Position numbers and translations under genes: made by a program. Positions 18,412-26,609 of a stretch of 64,000 nucleotides of DNA are shown here, in pieces. How positions within the stretch are numbered: position 1 is the stretch's first letter; each line of letters begins with the position of its first letter. Under the pieces are notes generated by a model, which worked only from the letters and a program-made list of their open reading frames with translations, searched no databases and had not been told where the DNA came from. The DNA comes from Planctomycetales bacterium (GTDB lineage Bacteria > Planctomycetota > Planctomycetia > Planctomycetales > Planctomycetaceae), in contig JANQPT010000016.1 of NCBI GenBank assembly GCA_028285345.1, forward strand, positions 48,001 to 112,000. The letters run 5' to 3'.

Positions 18412-19260
18412 ATGGCCGATATTTATCTCGGATTGCTGATTCTGGCAGGCGTTTCGGCGGGATTATTCTGGCTGGGCCTGCGGCTGACCCGCAAAGCCTC
18501 TAAGGCAGAGGTGACCCTTTTGACGTTGCTCACACTTGGGTCGATCGCCGTTTACATCGTTTGGCTACGCGACAGCGTTCTGCTTGCGCAGTGGCTGCCG
18601 TTTTCCAATTTAATTGTGCTGGGCAACTGGTTTCTTCCCGCCTGTGGCCTGCTGGCGGGAATCGTCTGGCACGCGCTCCCCGGCGGGCTGTTCCGCAAGA
18701 GTGCGTACGTGGCGGCGTTGGGATGTGTCGGACTATTTGCCATTTTGAAACCGTTATGGGGTTCTCCGCCGCAGTGTTATGACCGTTGGCAGAACGCCGT
18801 CTGCCTGCAAACCTCCAAGATTTCTTGCAGCGCCGCTTGTGCTGCGACCGCTCTCAGAGCCGTCGGCATCGACGCCAACGAACAGGAAATGGCCGAGTTG
18901 TGCCTCACACGCAACGGGACTCTCTGGCAAGGCCTCTACCGAGGACTGAAACTGAAGACCGCCGGCACCGACTGGGATGTGGAGGTCTTTCGCGGCGGCG
19001 AACAGGCACTTCGCGACCGCGAACCGGGGCCGTTGATTCTCGTTGTCGGCATCCCCCGCTGGGCAAATGTCGATCCGATTTACACCACGGACTACGGCTG
19101 GACCCGCGGCGAAATGCATTCTGCGCTGTTCTATCAGTTCCTGGACAACGGCAACGTCGCCATGGGAGATCCGGGCGTCGACGCCGGACGGGAGGAATGG
19201 TCTCGCGAAGACCTTGAAGTGCTCTATCGCGGACGCGGGATTCGGTTGATTCAGCGCTGA
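18412..19260 (+). CDS. Membrane-anchored C39-like cysteine peptidase-type protein
   Basis: The 282-residue protein has three or four membrane helices in residues 1-115 and a C-terminal soluble domain (about 125-282). The soluble part resembles the C39 papain-like fold: TSKISCSAACAATALRAVGIDANEQEMAELC gives Cys139 with Gln133 before it, His236 occurs in EMHSALFYQF, and Asp253 in VAMGDPGVDAG. This spacing fits the Cys-His-Asp triad and oxyanion Gln. C39 domains usually cleave double-glycine leaders, but no ABC transporter or leader peptide is adjacent, so the substrate is unknown. GGGAGGTC precedes the ATG by eight bases. Confidence in the fold is moderate. Confidence 0.7.
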   Translation: MADIYLGLLILAGVSAGLFWLGLRLTRKASKAEVTLLTLLTLGSIAVYIVWLRDSVLLAQWLPFSNLIVLGNWFLPACGLLAGIVWHALPGGLFRKSAYVAALGCVGLFAILKPLWGSPPQCYDRWQNAVCLQTSKISCSAACAATALRAVGIDANEQEMAELCLTRNGTLWQGLYRGLKLKTAGTDWDVEVFRGGEQALRDREPGPLILVVGIPRWANVDPIYTTDYGWTRGEMHSALFYQFLDNGNVAMGDPGVDAGREEWSREDLEVLYRGRGIRLIQR

Positions 19261-19304
19261 CCGGTTTGAACTCTTGAAAGCCGCGCGTTCGTCTCCGCTG
19301 CAAA

Positions 19305-20366
19305 TCAGATTGATTGACGACCGGCTTGCGCGGTAACGGCGCTGGCGATTCCCCAATTTCCCCTGCTGTCGCAAGCGGCATAGTACATGCGGTAGGTCCC
19401 ATCTTGCAGCGCAATCAGGGACAGATCTTCCGCGTGAACGGCATCGACTCCTTCCGCCCCATACCCGCCCCCTTCGATCACACAGCCGGTCGGTTCCCAC
19501 TGCAAACCGTCTTGCGAGACAGCGCGAAAAATGCGAGACCGGTAACCGGCCATGTCGGAAGCAATGGACGCTGCGGCGAAATCCTCGCTGGGGGCACCAT
19601 CAGCGGATTTGACACTTTGGCTGGGATGGACGGGAACCGGAGTTCCGGGCGGCACATCTTGCCATGCCGAGTAGAACATCGTCCATTCGTCCCCGGCTGC
19701 CGCAGGGGGGATCACTTCCGCCGCCGTGATCCCCAATGAGTCGACTTCGCTTTGCCGGTCACGCAACCGCATCCCCGGATCGAATTCAAAATCCAGCCCG
19801 TCGTCTGAATAGGCACTCACGACCTGCTGAGACAGCCGCTCTCCTCCACCGCGTCCAGCCGGGCCGAAGTCGGACTGAAAGCAATACATTCTCAGTCCTC
19901 CGTCGGGGAGCGAAACGATGCGCGGGCCGCCCAGTCCCCCGGGCGACTGCAGCCGGATTCCCGGCTCGTGTTCCCATCGGAGCAGATCGGTTGAAATCGC
20001 GCTGCAAATCACTGTCGGCCGATCCGCCGATCCCCGCGACTCGAAATACATCCGCCAACAACCGTCGCCGCAACGCACAATCGTTGGAGCGAGGATCCGC
20101 AGCGACATGTGCGGCAGACCGGGCTGAGGAGCCAATCGCAGGCCTGGTTCGACGCGGAAGTTCAACCCGTCGTCTGACACCGCACTCAAAATGTAACCTT
20201 GGCAAGCGCGGTACGGTTTGGCGGGACCGACCGCCGTGTAATACAGGCGAACACTTCCGTCGGAAAGTCCGAAGATGCAAGGGGCTTGCAGCTTGGAGCA
20301 ATCCAACGGCCGTGTGCCGTGCAGTCGCCAACCCGGCTCCTGTTGCCAATGCGATGTCACCGGCAT
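19305..20366 (-). CDS. Five-bladed beta-propeller protein, GH43/GH32-like
   Basis: The 353-residue protein has repeated blades of the type GSVRLYYTAVG, CWRMYFESRGSADRPTVICSAISTDLLRWEHEPGIRL, GLRMYCFQSD, WTMFYSAWQD and TYRMYYAACDSRGNWGIASA, with S-DDGL-F motifs between them. This is the glycosidase-type five-bladed propeller (glycoside hydrolase 43/32/62 group) found in many uncharacterised bacterial proteins. No signal peptide is visible, so it is probably cytoplasmic. Catalytic acids cannot be assigned by eye. Its stop converges with the C39-like gene 44 bases away. Confidence 0.7.
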   Translation of the reverse strand: MPVTSHWQQEPGWRLHGTRPLDCSKLQAPCIFGLSDGSVRLYYTAVGPAKPYRACQGYILSAVSDDGLNFRVEPGLRLAPQPGLPHMSLRILAPTIVRCGDGCWRMYFESRGSADRPTVICSAISTDLLRWEHEPGIRLQSPGGLGGPRIVSLPDGGLRMYCFQSDFGPAGRGGGERLSQQVVSAYSDDGLDFEFDPGMRLRDRQSEVDSLGITAAEVIPPAAAGDEWTMFYSAWQDVPPGTPVPVHPSQSVKSADGAPSEDFAAASIASDMAGYRSRIFRAVSQDGLQWEPTGCVIEGGGYGAEGVDAVHAEDLSLIALQDGTYRMYYAACDSRGNWGIASAVTAQAGRQSI

Positions 20367-20385
20367 GATACAGTTCCCACAGCGG

Positions 20386-21396
20386 TCAATTACCCTTTAG
20401 CCGCGCCCACAACCGCGCAGCCATCTCGCCAACTTCGATTTCACGCTCCCGTTCATGGCGTTCGACCACGATCCCGGGATTCTCCTCCCGCCGGACCAAG
20501 TAAGCGAACGCGTAGGCATCTTCGGTTTCCAAGAAGTTGAGCTTGCCGAACTTCATCACGTGCAGCAGAACTCCGTCGGTATGCGGTCGAACACAATAGT
20601 AGCCGTCGGCGAACCAGATAAGCCGTTCGACCGCGTACTCGTCTTTCAAGTCACCCAGCAATTCCTCACTTCGCGGGATGAATTGGAACTCGATATCGTC
20701 GTCGGAGTCAAACAGCGAATAGAATCCGACGTGAAAGCCGCCTTCCGTCTCGGCGACCGCGCACCACAGGATGCTGTTCAGCGGCGTCGGGCAGGTCATC
20801 ATCCGCGATACCGGAATCTGTTGTCGCTCCAACGCGGCCGCGAAATTCGCTTCTGCGGCCTGTTTATGCACCAACGTCAGACCCAAATAGGCCGTACTGA
20901 GTATCAGCCCCGCCGCGTTGATCGTCCGCCGCCACCGACTTGTGCGTTCGAAGAATAGGCAGGCGAGGACGCATGCCAAGAAAGGTAAGGTATACAGCGG
21001 ATCGATGATAAACACGTTGTTCCAAGCCACGCGCACATCGGAGAACGGAGCGAAAATCTGCGTTCCATAGGTCGTACAACAGTCCAACAGGATATGCGTT
21101 AGGAACACCAACAAAAAAAAGAGCAGCCAACGCGGATAACTCACCGCACGCTGATACCACTTTGTGAACAGCCAACCCAACAGCGGTGAAACGACGGCGA
21201 CCGCCAGCAACGAATGACTCAGCCCACGATGATGCACGAGAAACTGAACCGAATCCTGAAATGGAGACAGCACGACGTCCATATCGGGTAATGTGCCAAA
21301 GACTGCACCCCAAACAATCGCCCGATTGCCGAGCTGCCGGCCCAAGACGGCTTCTCCGACAGCAGCGCCGAGCGTGACTTGTGTGAGGGAATCCAT
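20386..21396 (-). CDS. YdjM/DUF457-type membrane-bound metal-dependent hydrolase
   Basis: The 336-residue protein has a membrane N-terminal half with the YdjM family blocks MDSLTQVTLGAAVGEAVLG, GTLPDMDVVLSPF, HHRGLSHSLLAVAVVSPLLG and LTHILLDCCTTYGTQIFAPFS. The His/Asp residues in these are presumed metal ligands. The C-terminal half is soluble, with a Trp-rich FADGYYCVRP segment. YdjM-like proteins are LexA-regulated in E. coli, but their reaction is not defined. A second, shorter DUF457 protein occurs at 45310-45954. It follows the propeller gene on the same strand with 19 bases between them. Confidence 0.85.
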   Translation of the reverse strand: MDSLTQVTLGAAVGEAVLGRQLGNRAIVWGAVFGTLPDMDVVLSPFQDSVQFLVHHRGLSHSLLAVAVVSPLLGWLFTKWYQRAVSYPRWLLFFLLVFLTHILLDCCTTYGTQIFAPFSDVRVAWNNVFIIDPLYTLPFLACVLACLFFERTSRWRRTINAAGLILSTAYLGLTLVHKQAAEANFAAALERQQIPVSRMMTCPTPLNSILWCAVAETEGGFHVGFYSLFDSDDDIEFQFIPRSEELLGDLKDEYAVERLIWFADGYYCVRPHTDGVLLHVMKFGKLNFLETEDAYAFAYLVRREENPGIVVERHEREREIEVGEMAARLWARLKGN

Positions 21397-21641
21397 GGCA
21401 AGCGGAGAGGCCTCTTGGTGAGGCGATATTGAGCAAGTGAGAGGGCGACATCGTAGTGGGTAACGAATCGTATACCACGGCCCGCCGGCCGGCCAGTGCG
21501 CATCGGCCGATTGATCATCTGCACGCGATGCCTGTGATTGATTCGTGATGGTGCCTGTTATATGGTAGCGACTGGACTTTTCGCATGTTTCAAGCGCCGG
21601 CGGTTACCGGCTTGCGGCAGATTTTTTGTGAGGGACGGTAA

Positions 21642-22412
21642 ATGAACAGGCAATGGCAAATCACTTGGGCTGTGTTGATTGCGGCCTCGCTTCCGTTGTT
21701 GAGCGGCTGTCCGGAGGTCTCCGACGGCACGCAGGACGCGGCCAAAGGGCAGCAAGCCAATCCCGCCCAGCGCCCCACCATACTGAAAGCGTCCCATATT
21801 TTGATCACGCATAATCAGAGTCGCTCTTCCACGAAAGCACCGCGCTCGAAAGAGGAGGCATTGGCGCTGGCCACTCAAGTCGCGACACAAGCCAGAGAAT
21901 CGGGTGCCGACTTCGCCGAGTTGGCCCGCACTTTTTCAGAAGGCCCCACGCGCGACAAAGGGGGCGACTTGGGCGTCTTTCGTCCGGGACAGATGGTCAA
22001 AGCATTCGACAGCGCACTGCTCTCGATGGGCTCTGGGGAAATCAGCGATCCGGTGGAGACCCAGTTTGGCTACCACGTGATTCTCCGGCACGAATTCGTA
22101 TCAGCGAAGCATATCTTGGTGGGATACAAAGGCGCGCTCAAAGCCGATGCGAGCATCACTCGCTCGAAAACGGAAGCACAGGCCCGCGCCGCTGAAATCC
22201 TGGAGAAGCTGAAGGCGGGCGCAAAGTTTGAGGACCTCGCTCGCGAATTCAGCGACGGCCCCTCCAGCACCGGCGGCGGTGATCTCGGGATGTTTTACAA
22301 AGGGATGATGGCTCCGCCGTTTGAAAAGGCCGCTTTCGCCTGCGACGTCGGCGGATTAACGGACGTCGTGGAAACGCAATTCGGGTTCCACGTCATCCAC
22401 CGCTACAAATAA
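21642..22412 (+). CDS. Lipoprotein with two parvulin-type peptidyl-prolyl isomerase domains
   Basis: This 256-residue protein starts with a lipoprotein signal ending LLSGC (Cys23). Two parvulin domains follow: the first contains KASHILITH, FAELARTFSEGPTRDKGGDLGVFRPGQMVKAFD and VETQFGYHVILRHE. The second contains SAKHILVGYKG, FEDLAREFSDGPSSTGGGDLGMFYKGMMAPPFEKAAF and VETQFGFHVIHRYK. Both keep the His and GGDLG/GxH features of active rotamases. It should act as a periplasmic folding factor for exported proteins. The two domains look like an internal duplication. GAGGGAC precedes the ATG. Confidence 0.93.
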   Translation: MNRQWQITWAVLIAASLPLLSGCPEVSDGTQDAAKGQQANPAQRPTILKASHILITHNQSRSSTKAPRSKEEALALATQVATQARESGADFAELARTFSEGPTRDKGGDLGVFRPGQMVKAFDSALLSMGSGEISDPVETQFGYHVILRHEFVSAKHILVGYKGALKADASITRSKTEAQARAAEILEKLKAGAKFEDLAREFSDGPSSTGGGDLGMFYKGMMAPPFEKAAFACDVGGLTDVVETQFGFHVIHRYK

Positions 22413-22568
22413 GCCGCTTGCACTTGGATGGTTTTTCCCGAGAACCAGTTGCAAAATCTTTGCCGCTTCGCTTGAGATCCGTCACGTAGTCCGCAGTGAG
22501 CCTGTTCGATCGCGCGCATCGAGGCCCTACTTCGAACCACCACGGTGACTCTGCAGGAAGGCCCCCCA

Positions 22569-22772
22569 TTGAAGACATACCATCCACTCAAACTGGAACT
22601 GATTATCGCCCTCGACGAAGAGAAGGCGCCCTATCCCCTGCTGGACCGGGAACTGACTGCCGCCGAATGTCTGATCGCCAGCCTGCCGCAGCATATCAAC
22701 GACTTCACCGAAATCCACGCCGCGCGCATCACCGCCGAATTGCTGGACGCGGAGCAGGCGTTGGTCAACTGA
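22569..22772 (+). CDS. Small hypothetical protein with a TTG start
   Basis: The 67-residue frame begins at TTG 22569, preceded by CAGGAAGG at an eight-base spacing, which is the best ribosome site in the region. The protein (MKTYHPLKLELIIALDEEKAPYPLLDRELTAAECLIASLPQHI...) is acidic and looks helical, with an even, protein-like composition. A GTG at 22545 is an alternative start. I do not recognise a family. It follows the isomerase by 156 bases and may or may not share its transcript. Confidence 0.45.
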   Translation: MKTYHPLKLELIIALDEEKAPYPLLDRELTAAECLIASLPQHINDFTEIHAARITAELLDAEQALVN

Positions 22773-23032
22773 TTTCGAGCATTCAGCGCCGCCCCGCACT
22801 CGGCGCAGCATATCCCAGTGCACCGGAAACAGCTGAGCGTGTTGACTGGCCGCTCGTCAAACGCCGTTTTTGCTAAGGCCGACTTTTCGACTTTTTCCGC
22901 TGCGCGCCCCCCGATTGCGCGCGTTCGTCGGATATCTCTATGAAGCCGATTGATCATCAAACGGCTGACACCTCCCCCCAAAAGTCTCACTTCTCTCTTC
23001 TCACTTCACCTAGATTGCATTGGGGAGCAATT

Positions 23033-23833
23033 ATGGCAACTGCGACGAACGAACGGCGGCTGGGAATTGAAAACCTGGAAGATCGGCGGCTGATGGCCGG
23101 ATCGATCAGTCTCAACGGCGGCGTCATCGAAATCGACGGGACGGCAATGGACGACAAAGTCCACGTCTCCACAGTCGCCGGCGGGATTATCAAGGTCACA
23201 ATGTCTCACGGCGCACACGTGCATACACATTTCTATAACCCGGCGGCGGTTCACAAAATCTTCTTCAAGGGAGACAGCGGCAACGATTACTTCCGGAACG
23301 ATACGAGCATCCGCTCGGAAGCGTGGGGTCAGAAAGGAAACGACACGCTGATCGGCGGTTGGGGCAACGATATTTTGAGAGGTGGAGCCGGCAATGATGT
23401 CCTCTCCGGCCGCCGCGGCAACGATTCCCTGTTCGGCAATCGCGACAATGACATTCTGTACGGCGGGGCGGGCAACGACCGGATGCGGGGCGGAACCGGA
23501 CACGACTATCTCTTCGGCGGCAGCGGCAACGACCGCATGGCAGGCGACGCGGGAATTGATCGGATGTATGGGCAATCCGGAAATGATTATTTGAGCGGCG
23601 GCGAGGATATGGACATCATCTACGGCGGCAGTGGAAGCGATCGCTTGTTTGGCGGCAACGGCAATGATTTGCTGTTTGGGCAAGCGGGTAACGACCGGTT
23701 GTATGGCCAAGGCGGGAACGACCACCTGTGGGGTGGCACTGGCTGGGACTACTTCGACGGCGGCGCCGGATTTGACCGGGCCCGCGATTGGGTCTTCTTC
23801 GAGTCGACCAGCGGAGTCGAACTGCTGTTTTGA
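23033..23833 (+). CDS. RTX/hemolysin-type calcium-binding repeat protein
   Basis: This 266-residue protein starts MATATNERRLGIENLEDRRLMAGSI, the N-terminal LEDRRLMAG signature seen on many large planctomycete surface proteins. From about residue 100 to 250 it is a run of RTX nonapeptides of the GGxGNDxLxG type (GGWGNDILRGGAGNDVLSG and so on), which bind Ca2+ in a parallel beta-roll. The N-terminal third holds a beta-strand segment. GGGGAG precedes ATG 23033; the frame extends 31 codons upstream without a ribosome site. It is likely exported, but the cargo or enzymatic role is not visible. A strong terminator follows. Confidence 0.88.
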   Translation: MATATNERRLGIENLEDRRLMAGSISLNGGVIEIDGTAMDDKVHVSTVAGGIIKVTMSHGAHVHTHFYNPAAVHKIFFKGDSGNDYFRNDTSIRSEAWGQKGNDTLIGGWGNDILRGGAGNDVLSGRRGNDSLFGNRDNDILYGGAGNDRMRGGTGHDYLFGGSGNDRMAGDAGIDRMYGQSGNDYLSGGEDMDIIYGGSGSDRLFGGNGNDLLFGQAGNDRLYGQGGNDHLWGGTGWDYFDGGAGFDRARDWVFFESTSGVELLF

Positions 23834-23881
23834 TTCTCGTGGCCGCTGCGAGATGCAGCGGTCGACGACGGACACGACAAA

Positions 23882-23918
23882 GCTTCCACTCCTTCTGCGG
23901 GAGTGGAAGCGGTTTTTA
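23882..23918 (+). terminator. Intrinsic terminator after the RTX gene
   Basis: An 11-bp perfect stem, GCTTCCACTCC (23882-23892) with GGAGTGGAAGC (23900-23910), has a 7-base loop and is followed by GG and five T residues (23913-23917). It closes the rightward transcript just before the convergent gene at 23941. Confidence 0.88.
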
Positions 23919-23940
23919 TATGCGTCGTCGTCGATCCCTG

Positions 23941-25353
23941 CTACTTGGCGATCTTGAGCGTCCAGGTCTCGAGCACCGCATCTTCGCCGTCGAGGCGATA
24001 ATTAAACGGTTTGCCGGTCATCGGATTATCCGGGATGGGAACGGATTTGATGTCGGCGAGCGACTCGGGAAACTTGTTGCCGTGCTCGGCGGCGTAATCG
24101 CGCAGGGCTTCGACGATGCGCATGACCTCAACCTCGCGCTGCCGTAGGGTGACGGAGGTGACGGCCCTGTCGATCGCCGGCAAGATGGTGGACGCGACCG
24201 GGACGATCTCGGCTTCGTCGCTATGCTCCGTCAGCCGCTGTCGAGCTTTGCGAAACTCCTCACGGCCGCGCGGATAGGGGACATAGCTCCACTTGAACAG
24301 ATCGTCGCGAAAGTGGTCGAATATCAGTGCCGTGTACAACAAAATGGCCTGCGCCTTGGGCATCTGTTTTGCCGCGTCCTTGGGGTGGCCGAGCATGATC
24401 AATCCCGCTTTGGCCTCGACCGATCGGGCAAGAATCTCTTCGCGATTCAGCCGCTTCTTGATCTCTTCGACTTCGACTTGGCCGCCGATCAACTCGATGG
24501 ATCGTTCAAATTTGTCAATAAAGCTGTCCAACTCGGCCTCCCACTGCTGGGCGGTTAGCGTTTTCGTCTTCGCCGCAAGTAGTTGAGGAAAATAGTAATA
24601 AACTCCGCTCGCTTCGAGTTCGATCGCGTCGCGAAGGTCGATCAACGGACGCGGAAGCGCCGTCAGCGACCAGTACAAGTTGGGGGCATTGGGCGACGAG
24701 ATAAATGTGATGACCTGATTGTGCAGTATCGATGCATTCGCATTCCCCACTAAATCACAAATCAGAAACGGGCCTTCGGCCGTATGCAGCGCGACCATGT
24801 ACGCCGTTTGAAATGTCCGCAGCGCCTGGTCATGCTCGCCTCGGGCAATCTCCAGCCGCGCCTTTAGCGCCAACAACCGGGCAATGCTGCGGATGTCTTG
24901 TATTTCGGGAAGCAGGATCGCAAAGATGTCTTCTTTTTTCTCCTTGAGCGGCAATCCCCAGTCGCAATGAGTTCGCCGCGCGGCGATTTCGGCGTACTTA
25001 AACGTCCCCCGAAAGGCATCCAGCGTCTCCCGAACTTTGTCCTGAGGAAGTTTGTCGAGCGGCGTTGACGACCATCCGGAAACATTGTCCCACAGGTTCG
25101 GCTGAATTAGCCGTTCGGCCATCATTTTGAGTTCCGACAGCGACCTGTGGTACATCGGCGATGCATTCGCGTCGGTCCGCTCCAAGTACGGCGGCAGCAG
25201 CGGATAACGCAGCGCCAGCGTCTCAATCCGTCGCGGAGAAAGGGTCAACGTTCTCGCGGGAAGTGGGAAAGCTTGCTGCTGTTTTTCCGGTTCGTCCGCG
25301 ATCGTTGATGCGGACAGACAACACATAACAATCGCTGTCAGAATCCAACGCAT
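23941..25353 (-). CDS. Exported hypothetical protein linked to an ECF sigma unit
   Basis: The 470-residue protein has a signal peptide (MRWILTAIVMCCLSASTIADEP) and a mostly helical mature part with TPR-like stretches (LLALKARLEIARGEHDQALRTFQTAYMVALHTAEG). Near the C-terminus are REVEVMRIVEALRDYAAEHGNKFPESLADIKSVPIPDNPMTGKPFNYRLDGE segments, which resemble the C-terminal part of planctomycete exported proteins. ATG 25353 has AGGAG ten bases upstream. It lies 34 bases after the membrane protein gene and is very likely cotranscribed with the sigma factor. No enzyme motif is seen. Confidence 0.75.
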   Translation of the reverse strand: MRWILTAIVMCCLSASTIADEPEKQQQAFPLPARTLTLSPRRIETLALRYPLLPPYLERTDANASPMYHRSLSELKMMAERLIQPNLWDNVSGWSSTPLDKLPQDKVRETLDAFRGTFKYAEIAARRTHCDWGLPLKEKKEDIFAILLPEIQDIRSIARLLALKARLEIARGEHDQALRTFQTAYMVALHTAEGPFLICDLVGNANASILHNQVITFISSPNAPNLYWSLTALPRPLIDLRDAIELEASGVYYYFPQLLAAKTKTLTAQQWEAELDSFIDKFERSIELIGGQVEVEEIKKRLNREEILARSVEAKAGLIMLGHPKDAAKQMPKAQAILLYTALIFDHFRDDLFKWSYVPYPRGREEFRKARQRLTEHSDEAEIVPVASTILPAIDRAVTSVTLRQREVEVMRIVEALRDYAAEHGNKFPESLADIKSVPIPDNPMTGKPFNYRLDGEDAVLETWTLKIAK

Positions 25354-25387
25354 GCTCAATGAACTCCTGTGGAGATGAGTTTCTACT

Positions 25388-25879
25388 TTAAGTCCCGTAC
25401 AGTTCTTCCAGCAGTTCACGGCTGCCCGCTCTCAATGGCGGCAGCATCTCGCCGTTTCCGCCGCCGATAGGAGCATCGGGCAGGCTGTCAATTCCGTGTG
25501 TAAGAACCTGATCCCGCAGACGCAGATAATGTAACTCCGACGCGTGATCGTGGGATGCGGCCTGAGCCGGTGGAGTTTGTGACTTCTGCTCGACACGCGC
25601 GCCATCCAGTCCAACGTTTGTATAAGCGTAAACGACCTCTTTAACGACGATCGGCTCCGGACGTGTCGCCGCGAGATAGGCGAATCCGGTCGAGACAAAC
25701 AGTAACGCGGCCGTTGAGAGGAGACTCCACGATCGATATCGCGCCGCTCGACGGTTCGCTGCTGCGAGACCGGCGGCATGCATGACTTCGTCGCGGTCCA
25801 GTTGCGCGGGGGCGGGAGCCAACGACGCCAGAGCCGCTTCGATTCTCTGAGCTTCCGGATTCATTTCTGGTTTGGACAT
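25388..25879 (-). CDS. Single-pass membrane protein, candidate anti-sigma or regulator partner
   Basis: The 163-residue protein has a cytoplasmic N-terminal part (about 1-45), one membrane helix (SWSLLSTAALLFVSTGFAYLAA) and a periplasmic tail of about 90 residues. Its first codons overlap the sigma-factor gene by 19 bases; a second ATG at 25864 forms an ATGA overlap and is an alternative start. ECF sigma factors are typically followed by such a membrane anti-sigma, but no ZAS zinc motif (HxxxCxxC) is visible. The assignment therefore rests on position and topology. The tail includes YTNVGLDGARVEQKSQTPPAQAA. Confidence 0.7.
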   Translation of the reverse strand: MSKPEMNPEAQRIEAALASLAPAPAQLDRDEVMHAAGLAAANRRAARYRSWSLLSTAALLFVSTGFAYLAATRPEPIVVKEVVYAYTNVGLDGARVEQKSQTPPAQAASHDHASELHYLRLRDQVLTHGIDSLPDAPIGGGNGEMLPPLRAGSRELLEELYGT

Positions 25880-26352
25880 GGGACACCTATTCGTTTGCGA
25901 AGTTCCTCAAGCGCTTCGTGGTAACGCCGATGCGCAACGCTGCTGGGGAGGCCCAGCATTTCACTGATTTCGCGAAATGTGAGTCCGCCCCACAAGTGGG
26001 CGGTCACGATCTCGCGCTGTTCCCGCGGCAGCGATGCGAGCGCTTCCGCCGCCGTTTGCGAATCGCACAACTGCTGCTCTGTCGATTCAAACCAGCCGGA
26101 GCGGGTTTCTCCGACTGCCTGTTCCCGCGACTTTCGCCGCCGCGCGGTCCGCGAAGCGGAGAGGGCTTCATTCCGCACAACTTTGTACAGCCAAGCGACG
26201 ACAGACTGCGGCGTGTTGCGCTCGGCGACCAGTTTCATAAAAGCCTGCTGGACGGCATCCTCCGGGTCGCCGCACAACTGCCGGGCATACAGCACCAGAG
26301 CCCCGGCGTGCTCATCCATTAAACGGCCTAGTCGATCGGGGCTGAGGGACAT
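25861..26352 (-). CDS. ECF-type RNA polymerase sigma-70 factor
   Basis: The 163-residue protein has a region 2 (LYARQLCGDPEDAVQQAFMKLVAERNTPQSVVAWLYKVVRNEALSASRTARRR) and a region 4 helix-turn-helix (LASLPREQREIVTAHLWGGLTFREISEMLGLPSSVAHRRYHEALEELRKRI), with no regions 1 or 3. This is the ECF layout; DPEDAVQQAF and WLYKVVRNEAL are typical. It should direct RNA polymerase to a small regulon, probably including its own operon. It heads a three-gene leftward unit (sigma, membrane protein, exported protein). The promoter would lie in 26353-26609, where a partial repeat of family B sits. Confidence 0.92.
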   Translation of the reverse strand: MSLSPDRLGRLMDEHAGALVLYARQLCGDPEDAVQQAFMKLVAERNTPQSVVAWLYKVVRNEALSASRTARRRKSREQAVGETRSGWFESTEQQLCDSQTAAEALASLPREQREIVTAHLWGGLTFREISEMLGLPSSVAHRRYHEALEELRKRIGVPCPNQK

Positions 26353-26447
26353 GTCGCGGTATCAATTGGTTGTCGAATACAACAAAGAGACGCCACCGCC
26401 CGGGATTTGTCCCACAAAAGGTCGAGAAGTCCCAAAATACGGGCACC

Positions 26448-26477
26448 GGGTGGCCGCGATTGCGCCGCAATCGGGGC
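26448..26477. repeat. Palindromic repeat family B, partial copy
   Basis: GGGTGGCCGCGATTGC (26448-26463) is followed by GCC and GCAATCGGGGC (26467-26477). The left arm matches 49353-49368 in all but one base, while the right arm breaks off after GCAATCG. A second small stem, GCAGGC-gca-GCCTGC (26476-26490), follows. It lies about 95 bases upstream of the sigma-factor start. Confidence 0.65.
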
Positions 26478-26609
26478 AGGCGCAGCCTGCAAGAGGCCGC
26501 AATTTCCACAGCCAAAAACCGGACGACGAAGCTGCGACAGCTACGCCGTCGTTGCAGCCTTTAGTGCCGATGGTTGCCCGCTTATTAGCATCCAGACAGA
26601 GCAGGCAAG

